Notes: a model not told the origin generated them from the sequence alone. 64,000 bases of DNA from Ascidiaceihabitans sp023955215 (GCA_943788345.1 CALSPX010000004.1:248001-312000), one strand, 5' to 3'; positions 8,257 through 17,813 are shown, counted from the first letter of the stretch. A program made the numbers and translations.

Positions 8257-10379
8257 TTTGTCTGCTTTCCGCATGATCGATTAAGTCGTCGTGTTCCGTT
8301 GGAGCCTGAAAACCCCTGTAAAGATACTTTAAACCCTAGATCGGTCAAGGGCTCAACCGTTGATGATGGATTGCTTCTGTTCACCGAAAGGTCAACAGAA
8401 ACGCATTCGTTTTGATAGGTTACTTTCAAGCCCGATTTTGATGAACGATCGTCGATAAGATTATAGCGCCAATTGGCGTTTGCTGACCATTTATCGCTGA
8501 TTTGGTAAAATCCATCGAAGGTAAGCTCCGAGACCTTGATTGGTCGTTCTTCAGCTAAGTCGTCGGTTAACCAAGTGTAGCTTGCGCCAATCCTTGCTTT
8601 GTTGATGGCCAAGCTGCCTCGCACTTCTGCTTTGGCAACATCAAAACGCTCGTTGAATATACCACGTCCGATCAACTCCAGTCCAGATTGTGTCTTAAGT
8701 TGACCTGCAATCACAAAGTCGGAGGTCGCCCCTACTAATCCTGAAGTCTTGGTAAAACCGCTGTCGGGGTCACCTTGTAAAACTTGGCCAAGCGTTAGCG
8801 TGCTGCTCCATCCCGTTGGGTTATAACGCCCCCAATTCATACCAAGCGCGATATTGCTCCCCCGTTCGCGACGATCAAATCGTGGAAATCTTGAAAGAGA
8901 CACCAGGTTACCTTCATCAAACTCAACGCGTGTACTTTCTTCGATTGGGACATTGAGATTCGCACCTCCCGTCCAACCCAATTGAACAAAGGGTTCAAGA
9001 GTTTGAGTAATATCAGCACTCTTGCGGATCATCGGGTAGCGCAATGTTACCAGTCCATAAGGGCTAATTCCTGTTTCGTTGTCAGGAAATCCCGTATCTT
9101 GAACAATTCTGAATGTATCCAATGCGACCCCGAATTTGGTTTGGACCACCAAGCCATTTCTTATGGTCCATTGGTTCGCCCAATCAACTTCAAGATTGAA
9201 ACGAAGGACATCGCGTCCATCGATATCGACGCTGGACCCACGAAAGTGGCCATGCGCATTTGCGTCTATTGATAGCTCCCCACCCAATAGTGTTGGGAAA
9301 AACCTCTTTTCATAGTCAACATCGAATGTGTTCGATAATAGCGTTGCGCTGGTTTCATTTTCGCGCAAACTGCTAAATTCAACGAATTCTGCGCGAACAT
9401 ATTTATCCCTTCGGGATCGACTGATTGAAATTGCGCTATCAAGGCGATCTTTGCCCGTATAGCCATACGTACGCAGATAAGCATTGTCTGACGTTGTCTC
9501 TATATCGAAAGCCAACACATAATCCCGTCCCAAGTTGAACCGTCCTGAGCCAAAAAGATAAGCGCGGCTTTTTGTTGGAAAAAGATCGTCCTTGGAAACA
9601 GCACCGTTGAATTGGATCGTACCATGCGCAAAAGCCTGACGGTATCTAAACTCCAATGTTTTAGTTTTGGCCGAGAGATAAGGCGTCAGAGTTATGTCGC
9701 GGTGGTCGCCCAACTTAATGAAATAGGGTAACTTTAGCCCAGTGCCCAACTTGGACGAGGCCTGCCAAAATGGGATTAGAAATCCCGTCGCTCGTTCCAG
9801 TGTCGGGTCAGGTAGGCGCAATCGGGGAAGGTAGAATACAGGAATATTCCCAACTCGTAATTGCGCGTGATCAAAATAAAGCTGTTGTTCAGTGCGGTCA
9901 TGTACCACGCGCTTTGCTCGGATCTGCCATAACGGTGGGCGCCCATCGTTACAAACTTGGCACGATGTAACCGCTGTTTTGTATAATTGTGTATAACGTC
10001 CATCAGCACGGTTCATTTCCACCGAGGCAAGCTGAAGTCGTTGATCCAAAACCATGCGGGCCCCCAACAGCAGACCATTTTGAAGGTCGGCGCTCAACTC
10101 AGCCTGATCTGCAAGTATGGTAATGTCATCTCCATCTTGGATGGTGATTGGTCCAGCAACACTAAGTGAACCAGATTTTGGATCATATGAGATTGATCCC
10201 GCTTTTAAACGGACTTTTCCTTGGAACGCTTCGACGTTGCCTTGGGCATTCAATACACGATCTTGATCGATGCTTACGTCATCAGCGACCAAAATCGCTG
10301 GCAATGTATCAGTGGATTGCGCCTGCGCAACAATCGCTGTCAAACCCATAGCAAAAGTCAGTATTAATAGTCTAAGCAT
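8253..10379 (-). CDS. lptD: LPS-assembly outer-membrane protein LptD
   Basis: LptD is the outer-membrane barrel that with LptE inserts LPS into the outer leaflet. The chosen ATG at 10379 overlaps the lptG stop (TAATG) with AGAGGA just upstream, giving 708 residues. It has a signal peptide ending IVAQAQ, an OstA-like jellyroll (ILVADDVSI, NAQGNVEAFQGKVRLKA), then a long beta-barrel. The TSCQVCNDGRPPLWQI stretch holds the N-terminal cysteines; another cysteine lies near the C-terminus (YQNECVSVDLSVNRS), consistent with the interdomain disulfides of the family. Confidence 0.95.
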   Translation of the reverse strand: MLRLLILTFAMGLTAIVAQAQSTDTLPAILVADDVSIDQDRVLNAQGNVEAFQGKVRLKAGSISYDPKSGSLSVAGPITIQDGDDITILADQAELSADLQNGLLLGARMVLDQRLQLASVEMNRADGRYTQLYKTAVTSCQVCNDGRPPLWQIRAKRVVHDRTEQQLYFDHAQLRVGNIPVFYLPRLRLPDPTLERATGFLIPFWQASSKLGTGLKLPYFIKLGDHRDITLTPYLSAKTKTLEFRYRQAFAHGTIQFNGAVSKDDLFPTKSRAYLFGSGRFNLGRDYVLAFDIETTSDNAYLRTYGYTGKDRLDSAISISRSRRDKYVRAEFVEFSSLRENETSATLLSNTFDVDYEKRFFPTLLGGELSIDANAHGHFRGSSVDIDGRDVLRFNLEVDWANQWTIRNGLVVQTKFGVALDTFRIVQDTGFPDNETGISPYGLVTLRYPMIRKSADITQTLEPFVQLGWTGGANLNVPIEESTRVEFDEGNLVSLSRFPRFDRRERGSNIALGMNWGRYNPTGWSSTLTLGQVLQGDPDSGFTKTSGLVGATSDFVIAGQLKTQSGLELIGRGIFNERFDVAKAEVRGSLAINKARIGASYTWLTDDLAEERPIKVSELTFDGFYQISDKWSANANWRYNLIDDRSSKSGLKVTYQNECVSVDLSVNRSNPSSTVEPLTDLGFKVSLQGFSGSNGTRRLNRSCGKQTK

Positions 10380-11476
10380 TATCCATCCTCTGCATGCAAA
10401 AGCATACCTAGTGCAAGAAAAATAGCTGCAGTTGGAGGTGCCCAAGCTGCAAGCAATATCGGAATTTGGCCGTTCTCTCCAAGAATCTGAGCAAAACTAC
10501 GAATGAAATAAAGAGCAAACCCTAGCAGAACTGCCGTTAAAACAGCGGTGCCAGTACCTCCAAAACGGGTGTGTCGCATTGTAAAAGCGGCCGCAACGAG
10601 TACCATCGCCATTAAGAAGAATGGGCGCGCTATTTCCGCTTGAAACCAAACTTTATGGCGTCTTGAAGAAAAACCAGCTTGTTCAAGCTGCCGGATGTAA
10701 TTGCGTAATTCCCAAATCGATACGCTTGACGGCTTTCCAAGGCTTTCACGGATGCTGTCCAAGGATAAGGTTGATGAAATCCTCAATATCTCGTGGATTT
10801 GCGAATTAGCTTCCGGATTTACCCCAGATTTGAGCGGCCAAACCTTTGCTTTGCGCAAAGACCACTGTCCATCGCTAAGCGCAGCACTTCCAGCTTCTAT
10901 CCGCTGACTTGGTCCACCATTAGGTTCGTATGCAACAAAGGTAACATCAAACAGGACGGAGGCATCTGCATTTGAACGGGCTGCGCGGATCACAGTTTGT
11001 CCGTTTTCATCGCCCTGACGTAACCAAAGCCCTTCTCCGCTGATCGACAACGCCGAAACACCACCGCTGCGGTAATTCTCTGATAAAACAGCATAACGCT
11101 TGGACGTCGCCGCAACGAGTGGATTGAGCACGGCAACAGCTAAACTACCAATAATCAATGCAACAATCACTGGTGCAATAAGGGAACGCAACGCGGATCT
11201 ACCTGCAGCGCGCGTCACAACCAATTCTGACGTGCGCGCAAGGCCGATAAACAAAACAACTGTCGCCAAAATCATGATCAAAGGCAAAATTTGATTGATT
11301 GTTTCCGGAGCGTTCAGGAATGTTAAACCTAAGCGATCCTTCAATGACACATTCAGGCTTGAAAACTTTCGAGTTTGCTCAATTAAGTCGACCAATACCA
11401 CAAGTGCGTAAAACACCGTGCTTAGAAATACAAAAGCCACGGTAAATCGACGAGCAAAATATAGATGAAGAATCAT
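10379..11476 (-). CDS. lptG: LPS export ABC transporter permease LptG
   Basis: LptG is one of the two inner-membrane permeases that with the LptB ATPase extract LPS and push it onto the LptA bridge. The start at 11476 (MILHLYFARRFTV) overlaps the lptF stop by ATGA; an upstream in-frame start would add 34 residues inside lptF and is unlikely. The 365-residue protein has the YjgP/YjgQ arrangement: N-terminal transmembrane helices, a periplasmic jellyroll (SGEGLWLRQGDENGQTVIRA), and C-terminal helices. Confidence 0.95.
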   Translation of the reverse strand: MILHLYFARRFTVAFVFLSTVFYALVVLVDLIEQTRKFSSLNVSLKDRLGLTFLNAPETINQILPLIMILATVVLFIGLARTSELVVTRAAGRSALRSLIAPVIVALIIGSLAVAVLNPLVAATSKRYAVLSENYRSGGVSALSISGEGLWLRQGDENGQTVIRAARSNADASVLFDVTFVAYEPNGGPSQRIEAGSAALSDGQWSLRKAKVWPLKSGVNPEANSQIHEILRISSTLSLDSIRESLGKPSSVSIWELRNYIRQLEQAGFSSRRHKVWFQAEIARPFFLMAMVLVAAAFTMRHTRFGGTGTAVLTAVLLGFALYFIRSFAQILGENGQIPILLAAWAPPTAAIFLALGMLLHAEDG

Positions 11477-12591
11477 ACTCTCACACCTTTGCGCCACCAC
11501 GAAGGGTTGGACGCATGCCAAAGCATAGCCACACAAAGAAATGATCCAATAACGACAGGGATATATAAGACGGGCCACAATGTTTCATCGGTTAAGACAA
11601 GGTCAACAAAAGTGCTACGCAAACCATCAAGGAAAATTAAAATTGCAAAAGCCACAACTATCTCGCGCCAAACTCCAAAACGAGAAAATGTTCCAAGCAA
11701 AAGGGTCGCAAACCCTATCATCGCGGCAACGATACAGAACAAAGACTGCGCAAAACGCGAGTGTAGTTCCTCTGTGATGTAACCAATGCGAGCACCTGTC
11801 TGTGCGGTTATATCGTTCCAGTTCACCAAAAGCGCGAATGAACTCATGTTGCGAATTGATGCAGACGATACGGTACTTTTGTTGACCAGCGTCGAGATAT
11901 CGAAAGAAAAGTCCTGAAATTTGGTGGTTATCAGGCGTAAGCCCTGCACGGTCAGACGTTGGACTAAGCCATTCACCATAATCAGTGATGTTCCATCACC
12001 ATTTTGGACAAGATACGCTTCGTCAGACGTGTAGAGAACACGTTCTTCAGGGTTGCGTCTGTCGGCCATGAAAACATCTTGCAAAACGCCGTCTGGTGCG
12101 ATTGATCCTGTATAGAATGTCACGCCTGATGCCGGGTGTAAAAATACACCCTCAGTCAGTAAGCGCGCTGTGACGTTCTGTGTTATTTCACTTTCACGCT
12201 CACTTAACTGTGCTTGCGCTGCTGGTACCAAGATATTTACCAAGATAGACATCATAAGTGCTGAAATCATTCCGAATACTAGAATCGGGCGCGCAAGTCG
12301 GAATGGGCCTGAGCCTGCTGCCTGTACAACTGTCAGTTCACTTTCATTGTTCAATCGATTGGTGACGTAGACGGCTGCAGAAAATGTAGACAACGGCAGG
12401 ACCGTCGAAATCAATTTAGGCATCCCAAGTGCTGAAAATTCAAGGAAGACAAGCGCAGTTTGTCCGTCACCGATTAAACGGTCGAACAAAACAACCGCAC
12501 GGTTGATCCAAAAAACAGCGACCAGTACAAGCGAGAAAAACCCAAACAGCACTAGAAGTTGCGACAGCATATATCTGTCGAATTTCGCCAC
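11473..12591 (-). CDS. lptF: LPS export ABC transporter permease LptF
   Basis: LptF is the partner permease of LptG. The 372-residue protein starts MAKFDRYMLSQLLVLFGFFS, has two to three N-terminal helices, the periplasmic domain with LTEGVFLHPASGVTFYTG, and C-terminal helices, the usual YjgP/YjgQ plan. It is the first gene of the lptF-lptG-lptD-surA-pdxA-ksgA chain; its promoter must lie in the 166-base divergent gap shared with pepA. Confidence 0.95.
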   Translation of the reverse strand: MAKFDRYMLSQLLVLFGFFSLVLVAVFWINRAVVLFDRLIGDGQTALVFLEFSALGMPKLISTVLPLSTFSAAVYVTNRLNNESELTVVQAAGSGPFRLARPILVFGMISALMMSILVNILVPAAQAQLSERESEITQNVTARLLTEGVFLHPASGVTFYTGSIAPDGVLQDVFMADRRNPEERVLYTSDEAYLVQNGDGTSLIMVNGLVQRLTVQGLRLITTKFQDFSFDISTLVNKSTVSSASIRNMSSFALLVNWNDITAQTGARIGYITEELHSRFAQSLFCIVAAMIGFATLLLGTFSRFGVWREIVVAFAILIFLDGLRSTFVDLVLTDETLWPVLYIPVVIGSFLCVAMLWHASNPSWWRKGVRV

Positions 12592-12757
12592 TCATTCCCC
12601 CAAGTCATGTGTGTGCAATGTGCTTACAACACTAAACCAAGTATGAGTTGTGTAAAACTGTTATCTGGTTTTTTCGTATGATCCGCGCTAACTCTATCTC
12701 AATTGGAGCGGTCAGCCGCTCAAAACTCTAGAAACATCACGAAATCAGGACCAAAAC
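12592..12757. promoter_or_regulatory. Divergent promoter region lptF / pepA
   Basis: This 166-base gap separates the divergent lptF chain and pepA, so promoters for both must be here. It is AT-rich around 12640-12680 (GTTGTGTAAAACTGTTATCT). I cannot assign convincing -35/-10 boxes or an operator by eye. Confidence 0.4.
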
Positions 12758-14230
12758 ATGCGCAAGCCAACCCAATTCACGTATCGCTCTGTCGAAATTG
12801 ACATCATTGCAGACCAGATTGGGCGGGTTGCCGTCTTTTTGGATGACGAAGGTCGTATGGATGTTTCGGCGCGACGTGTGAATCGTCTGACAAAAGGGGC
12901 AGTTGCACGATTGATTGAAAGTGAACGATTCCAAAAAATGAAACAGGGGCAGGTGTTTACACTGAACCTTCCAGTTGGAATGGCCGCCGAGGCTGTTGAT
13001 ATCGTTCGTCTCTCGCGCAGGGCTACTGTCGAGCAAGCGCGTGCAGCAGGTGCATCACTTGCCAAACTTCGCGGAGACGCCGACCTATTGATGGCGACAG
13101 GAAACGCGAAATACAGCGCGCAAATTGCTTTTGGCTTGGCGATGCGTGACTACAGCTTTGTGGATCATAAGACCGCGGGGGAGACGACAAAAGGTGCCGT
13201 GGTTGTAATGTGTGGCAAGACCGATGAAGTGATGGCCGCTGCATCTCCTTTGATGGCGGTTGCTGAAGGTGCGTTTATGACGCGTGATTTAATCAATGAG
13301 CCCGCGAATATTTTGACCACCAGCGAGTTTGCCAATCGTCTGGTTGATATGAAAAGCCTTGGCCTAAAGGTACAAGTGCTGGATGAAGCCGAACTTGAGG
13401 CTCTTGGAATGGGAACGCTTCTGTGCGTCGGTCAGGGCTCGGACAGCCCATCCAAAGTGGTTGTCATGGAGTGGAACGGTGGAGCCGTCGGTGAAGCACC
13501 GCTGGCTCTGGTCGGTAAAGGCGTCGTCTTTGATACGGGTGGCATCAGCATCAAACCTGCTGGTGGAATGGAAGACATGACCATGGACATGGGCGGCGCG
13601 GGGGTCGTTGCAGGCACCATGCGTGCTTTGGCTTTGCGAGGTGCAAAGGCGAACGTCGTCGGTTTGGTTGGGCTGGTGGAAAACATGCCGTCTGGGAATG
13701 CAGTGCGTCCAGGTGACGTTGTGACCTCGATGAAAGGTGACACTGTTGAAGTTATCAATACCGACGCTGAGGGCCGTTTGGTTCTGTGCGACGTCATGTG
13801 GTATGCGCAAGAACGGTTCAAGCCCGCAGCAATGATAGACCTTGCGACATTGACTGGCGCAATCATAGTTGGTCTTGGTCATGAAAATGCCGGCGTTTTT
13901 TCTAATAATGATCCATTGTGTAATGCGTTTTTGCGTGCGGCTTTAGCGGAGAACGAAGGCGCATGGCGGATGCCATTGGGACAGGCATATGATGATTTGT
14001 TGAAATCGCGAATTGCTGACATGAAAAATATTGGTGGTCGTGCGGCGGGTTCTGTAACGGCTGCACAATTTCTGCAACGTTTTGTAAAAGATGACTGCCC
14101 TTGGATCCATTTGGACATTGCTGGTGTTGCATCTGTAAAGTCAGAAACTGCGTTGGCACCAACTGGCGCAACTGGGTGGGGTGTTATGGCGCTGAACCGT
14201 CTGGTTGCGGACATGTTCGAAGCTGACTGA
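12758..14230 (+). CDS. pepA: Leucyl aminopeptidase (M17)
   Basis: A cytoplasmic hexameric two-zinc exopeptidase removing N-terminal residues from peptides; PepA also binds DNA in some bacteria. The 490-residue product has an N-terminal domain and an M17 catalytic domain with VGKGVVFDTGGISIKP (about residue 250), MDMGGAGVV and the signature NTDAEGRLVL (about residue 332), which carry the metal ligands. The stop overlaps the holC start (TGATG), a pepA-holC order also seen in enterobacteria. Confidence 0.97.
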   Translation: MRKPTQFTYRSVEIDIIADQIGRVAVFLDDEGRMDVSARRVNRLTKGAVARLIESERFQKMKQGQVFTLNLPVGMAAEAVDIVRLSRRATVEQARAAGASLAKLRGDADLLMATGNAKYSAQIAFGLAMRDYSFVDHKTAGETTKGAVVVMCGKTDEVMAAASPLMAVAEGAFMTRDLINEPANILTTSEFANRLVDMKSLGLKVQVLDEAELEALGMGTLLCVGQGSDSPSKVVVMEWNGGAVGEAPLALVGKGVVFDTGGISIKPAGGMEDMTMDMGGAGVVAGTMRALALRGAKANVVGLVGLVENMPSGNAVRPGDVVTSMKGDTVEVINTDAEGRLVLCDVMWYAQERFKPAAMIDLATLTGAIIVGLGHENAGVFSNNDPLCNAFLRAALAENEGAWRMPLGQAYDDLLKSRIADMKNIGGRAAGSVTAAQFLQRFVKDDCPWIHLDIAGVASVKSETALAPTGATGWGVMALNRLVADMFEAD

Positions 14231-14688
14231 TGGGCGCCGCATTCTTCTATCACCTTACACGCCATCCCGTTGATGTGACCCTGTCCATGCTTTTGGGCAA
14301 GGCCCGCGGAGCCGGCTGGCGTGTGGCTGTGCGCGGTACTGACTTGGGACGGCTGCATTGGTTGGATGAAAAGCTTTGGATGGGCCATGAGGCGGATTTT
14401 CTGCCTCATGGCTTGGCAGGCGGCGCACAGGACGCGGATCAGCCGATATTACTAACCACTTTGGTTGACGCGGCAAACAATCCGCAATGTGTAATGTGCG
14501 TGGATGGGGCTGATATCACAGCGGAAGAAATTGCGGCTTTGGACCGTGTCTGTGTCCTTTTCGACGGCAATGATCCTGAAGCTTTAGATCGCGCACGACA
14601 CCAATGGAAAACACTTAAGGATGCTGGTGCAACGGCACAGTATTGGTCACAGGCAGATGGAAGTTGGGAAAAGAAAGCCGAGACTTAG
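14230..14688 (+). CDS. holC: DNA polymerase III subunit chi
   Basis: Chi links the clamp loader (through psi) to single-stranded DNA-binding protein. The 152-residue protein has the family's beginning (FFYHLTRHPVDVTLSMLLGKARGAGWRV), the DLGRLHWLDEKLW stretch and the C-terminal VLFDGNDPEALDRARHQWK. Start overlaps the pepA stop by two bases. It overlaps the convergent protease gene by four bases. Confidence 0.94.
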   Translation: MGAAFFYHLTRHPVDVTLSMLLGKARGAGWRVAVRGTDLGRLHWLDEKLWMGHEADFLPHGLAGGAQDADQPILLTTLVDAANNPQCVMCVDGADITAEEIAALDRVCVLFDGNDPEALDRARHQWKTLKDAGATAQYWSQADGSWEKKAET

Positions 14689-15260
14689 CGCGTTAGGCTG
14701 AGGATACCGTTTTCAATTTCAATCCGGCCCCAGCGTTGCAGGTATCCCATCCCCAAAAGGGAGCCAAACAATTCACCCTTATTTACAACAGCACTCACGT
14801 CGCGATCGACGATGTTTGCGATCTCGATGGTGTCCAAAGTTATCCGCGCGGTTTCGACAACGCCATTGGCGGTTGAGGCACGTCCCGTGAAGGCGAGACT
14901 GTCGATATCGATGCCAATGCGTTTCGCATCTGACTGGCTTAGAACAATGTCTGTTGCGCCCGTGTCTACAACAAAATCGACCAATACGCTGTTGATTGAA
15001 AGACGCAAATTATAGTGACCATTGCGGCTTACTGGGATCGTGACACGGTTGTGCCCATCGTCTGAATACACACCTAGATGACGTTCAAGGTCGCTCCACA
15101 AACCAAAAACTGCGATAGCCGCGATGAATATTAGAGCCCAAATTGCGGCATGTTGGGCTGTTTGGCTGAGGTTTTTACGACTGCGGGCCCAAAGTCCAAC
15201 AGCAATCAAAACGCCAAAGACGCTCAGGTACAGAACTTGAGAAATAATGTCGCCGGTCAT
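14685..15260 (-). CDS. Membrane-anchored retropepsin-like aspartic protease (TIGR02281 type)
   Basis: A 191-residue protein with two N-terminal hydrophobic segments (about residues 5-25 and 37-55), then a periplasmic retropepsin-like domain. The catalytic signature is VDFVVDTGATDIVLS (about residue 94-108), followed by a glycine-rich flap region and FGSLLGMGYLQRWGRIEI. One DTGA motif per chain implies activity as a dimer. Substrates are unknown. It starts four bases after the stop of the upstream marC gene, so the two are likely cotranscribed. Confidence 0.88.
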   Translation of the reverse strand: MTGDIISQVLYLSVFGVLIAVGLWARSRKNLSQTAQHAAIWALIFIAAIAVFGLWSDLERHLGVYSDDGHNRVTIPVSRNGHYNLRLSINSVLVDFVVDTGATDIVLSQSDAKRIGIDIDSLAFTGRASTANGVVETARITLDTIEIANIVDRDVSAVVNKGELFGSLLGMGYLQRWGRIEIENGILSLTR

Positions 15261-15263
15261 CGA

Positions 15264-15896
15264 TCAAACGGTGGATGCGACGAAACCAAAATCGCGCAAC
15301 CCATCGAGTACAAATTGCACAGCAAGGGCAGCCAGAAGCATCCCCAGCAGGCGGGTAATGACCGTGATCCCTGTCTTGCCCATTGCGCGTTCGAGCAATC
15401 CACTGGCCAAGAAAAACAACATAACCAAAAGAAGGACCGCGGCGGTTACTCCCAGGACCATTGCCAAGCCCTCAAGGCCAGGACGTTGCCCTGTTAAGAG
15501 GATCACCGATGCGATCGACCCTGGGCCAGCAATTAATGGAATTGCAAGAGGGAAGACGGATGGGTCGTCGTTTGGATCTTCTTCTTCGGCTTGATCCTCA
15601 CGTCGTTTGGTGCGTCGTTCAAACAACATATCGAGCGCGGTGATAAACAAGAGGATGCCACCAGCCACACGGAAGGCTGGCATCGAGATACCAATGAAAC
15701 CGAGGACAGCTTCGCCCATTAAGGTAAAGAGCAACAGCAAAAGCATCGCAATGCCGCATGACCGAAAAGCGATGCGACGGCGCGAAGTTGCATTGTGGCC
15801 TTGGGTCAGGGCAACGAACAACGGTGCCATACCAATTGGATCGATTACGACAAACATTGTAACAAAGGCCGTGATTAGAAATGTAGTGTCGATCAT
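15264..15896 (-). CDS. MarC family integral membrane protein
   Basis: A 210-residue protein with six predicted membrane helices of the MarC (UPF0056) family; conserved features include VVIDPIGMAPLFVALT in helix 1 and IPLIAGPGSIASVILL. Despite its name the family has no proven antibiotic-export role. I chose MIDTTFLITAF at 15896 over a start 36 bases upstream. A charged loop (RRTKRREDQAEEEDPND) sits between helices 3 and 4. Immediately followed by the retropepsin-like gene. Confidence 0.92.
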   Translation of the reverse strand: MIDTTFLITAFVTMFVVIDPIGMAPLFVALTQGHNATSRRRIAFRSCGIAMLLLLLFTLMGEAVLGFIGISMPAFRVAGGILLFITALDMLFERRTKRREDQAEEEDPNDDPSVFPLAIPLIAGPGSIASVILLTGQRPGLEGLAMVLGVTAAVLLLVMLFFLASGLLERAMGKTGITVITRLLGMLLAALAVQFVLDGLRDFGFVASTV

Positions 15897-15900
15897 ACTG

Positions 15901-15953
15901 TGCCCCCCCCTGGGGCGTTGCCCCAGACCCAAGAGTTTATTTGGTAAGATGAG
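15901..15953 (-). repeat. Intergenic repeat copy A with hairpin (probable transcript end)
   Basis: Read on the minus strand this begins CTCATCTTACCAA and continues with AAACTC and GGGTCTGGGG; the same ordered blocks occur at 45915-45955 on the plus strand. It contains a perfect hairpin TGGGGC-GTT-GCCCCA at 15911-15925 and a run of eight C. It lies 8 bases after the true end of the ABC-F reading frame, in sense orientation. Confidence 0.75.
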
Positions 15954-15961
15954 CTATAGGA

Positions 15962-16256
15962 TCACGGGTTCTCGGCAGTATCAAGCTTTTCGAGGTCCTG
16001 CATCCAAAGCGCCTCGGCACGATCCAGTGCGCCCATGACTTCGGCATATTTCTTTTGCCAAACTTCCATCTCGCCAAGTTTGTCATCTTCATAAAGAGCG
16101 GGGTCAGCCAGTTTCTTTGCCAGTTTGTCGCGCATCTCGTTCAGCTTGTTCACGCGGGCTTCAGATTTGCGGACTTCGCCGCGCAACGCAAGAATTGCAT
16201 CTCGATTAGGCTTCTTGGGCTTTGCGACAGGTGCAGCACTTTTTGGCTTGGAGGTT
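15962..16256 (-). pseudogene. Out-of-frame C-terminal domain of the ABC-F gene
   Basis: Immediately after the ABC-F stop, the +1 frame reads DKTSKPKSAAPVAKPKKPNR and then an alpha-helical coiled coil (EARVNKLNEMRDKLAKKLAD, EVWQKKYAEVMGALDRAEAL) ending at 15962. This is the Uup-type C-terminal domain that normally continues the ABC-F protein. Joining the frames near 16277 gives a smooth SYRKLLLTNDKTSKPK junction, so one extra base separates the domain from the ATPase body. Either a recent mutation or a sequence error. Confidence 0.8.
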
Positions 16257-17813
16257 TTATCGTTTGTAAGCAGTAGTCTTGCGGTAGCTTTCTAAGTCAT
16301 CATCATATGGTTTGACTGTGCCATCAGAGACCAACCAAAGGCGATCCGCAACCATAGAAAGAAGGTGCATGTCGTGACTGACGAGAATGACGGCACCGCT
16401 ATAGGCAGTTAACGCTTCAACGAGTGCTTCACGGCTTTCGATATCAAGGTGGTTGGTAGGCTCATCGAGGATCAACATATGCGGCGCGTCCAAGGTCGCA
16501 AGCAGAAGCGACAAACGCGCCTTTTGGCCACCTGAAAGACGTCCGACGGCTGTTTCAGCTTGATCAGGACCAAGGCCAAAGCCAGCCAAATTCGCGCGCA
16601 ACTTGGTCTGTAATACACCCGGACGGGCGGTTTGCAGGTGCTGCAAAGGTGTTTCGTCAATGATCAACTCATCCACTTGGTGCTGCGCAAAATAGCCAAT
16701 GCGCAGTTTGTTTGAGCGGATCATTTTACCCGCCATAAGCGGCAGGCGATCTGACAACAGCTTGGAAAGCGTTGATTTGCCCTGACCGTTTTTGCCTAGC
16801 AAGGCGATGCGGTCGTCTTGGTCAATGCGAAGGTTCAGTTTGTTTAGAACTACAGTATCACCGTAGCCCGTGGTGCCGCCTTCGATCGCAATGATCGGTG
16901 GTGCCATCTCTTCAGGCTCGGGGAAGGTGAATACGCGCTTTGCCGCTTCTTCAGGGGCTGCAATCATGTCCATTTTTTCGATCATTTTCAGACGGGATTG
17001 CGCCTGTTTCGCCTTTGAAGCTTTCGCTTTAAAGCGATCTACGAAAGACTGCATGTGATCTTTGCGGGCCTGCTGTTTCTTAGCCATCGCAGCTTGCACA
17101 GCGCGGCGTTCAGCGCGTTGGCGCGCGAATTGATCGTAGGGGCCAGAATAAAACGTCAGGACGCGTTCTTCGAGGTGCAATATTCCCTCGACTGCGCGGT
17201 TTAGCAGACCACGGTCGTGGCTGATTATGATGACAGTGTTGGGGTACTTGGCAAGGTATGCCTCAAGCCAAAGGGCACCCTCAAGGTCAAGGTAGTTGGT
17301 TGGCTCATCCAGTAGCAATAGGTCTGGCTGCGCAAATAGAACTGCGGCCAATGCCACACGCATGCGCCAGCCACCTGAAAATGCGGAGCAGGGCTGGCGT
17401 TGTTCTGCGTCGTCAAAGCCAAGGCCTTTAAGGATGGTCGAGGCGCGTGCTTCTGCAGACCATGCATTAATATCCACCAAACGAGTTTGGATTTCGGCGA
17501 TCCGTGACGGATCTTCAGTTTCCTCAGCCATCAACGAAGCGCGTTCAGTATCGGCAGCTAAAACGGTATCGATTAGCGAAACCTCATTGGCGGGCACTTC
17601 TTGTGCGACGCCACCAATTTTTGCCTTCGTCGGCAATGAGATTGAGCCACCGTCCAACCCCAATTCACCGCGGATCAGCTTGAACAATGTGGTTTTACCC
17701 GCACCATTGGCACCGATCAGGCCCACTTTGTGGCCATCTGGAATTACAGCATTGGCACCAGCTAGAAGCGGGCGGCCTTCGACGGAATACGATATATCTG
17801 ATATAGTCAACAT
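16257..17813 (-). CDS. ABC-F family ATPase (Uup/YheS-like), C-terminus frameshifted
   Basis: A soluble tandem-ATPase of the ABC-F group, which act on the ribosome rather than in transport. I start at MLTISDISYS (17813). First cassette: GANGAGKTTLFKLI Walker A, FSGGWRMRVALA signature, LLLDEPTNYLDLEG Walker B. The charged interdomain linker (residues about 240-300) follows, then the second cassette GKNGQGKSTLSKLL, RLSGGQKARLSLLL, LILDEPTNHLDIES. The protein stops after SYRKTTAYKR, whereas the family usually continues into a coiled-coil domain that is present here in the +1 frame. Confidence 0.93.
   Translation of the reverse strand: MLTISDISYSVEGRPLLAGANAVIPDGHKVGLIGANGAGKTTLFKLIRGELGLDGGSISLPTKAKIGGVAQEVPANEVSLIDTVLAADTERASLMAEETEDPSRIAEIQTRLVDINAWSAEARASTILKGLGFDDAEQRQPCSAFSGGWRMRVALAAVLFAQPDLLLLDEPTNYLDLEGALWLEAYLAKYPNTVIIISHDRGLLNRAVEGILHLEERVLTFYSGPYDQFARQRAERRAVQAAMAKKQQARKDHMQSFVDRFKAKASKAKQAQSRLKMIEKMDMIAAPEEAAKRVFTFPEPEEMAPPIIAIEGGTTGYGDTVVLNKLNLRIDQDDRIALLGKNGQGKSTLSKLLSDRLPLMAGKMIRSNKLRIGYFAQHQVDELIIDETPLQHLQTARPGVLQTKLRANLAGFGLGPDQAETAVGRLSGGQKARLSLLLATLDAPHMLILDEPTNHLDIESREALVEALTAYSGAVILVSHDMHLLSMVADRLWLVSDGTVKPYDDDLESYRKTTAYKR

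Noticed and set aside
13364..13882. 172-codon minus-strand open frame inside pepA
   Set aside because: Opposite an intact M17 peptidase, His/Gln-rich, without ribosome site or recognisable domain.
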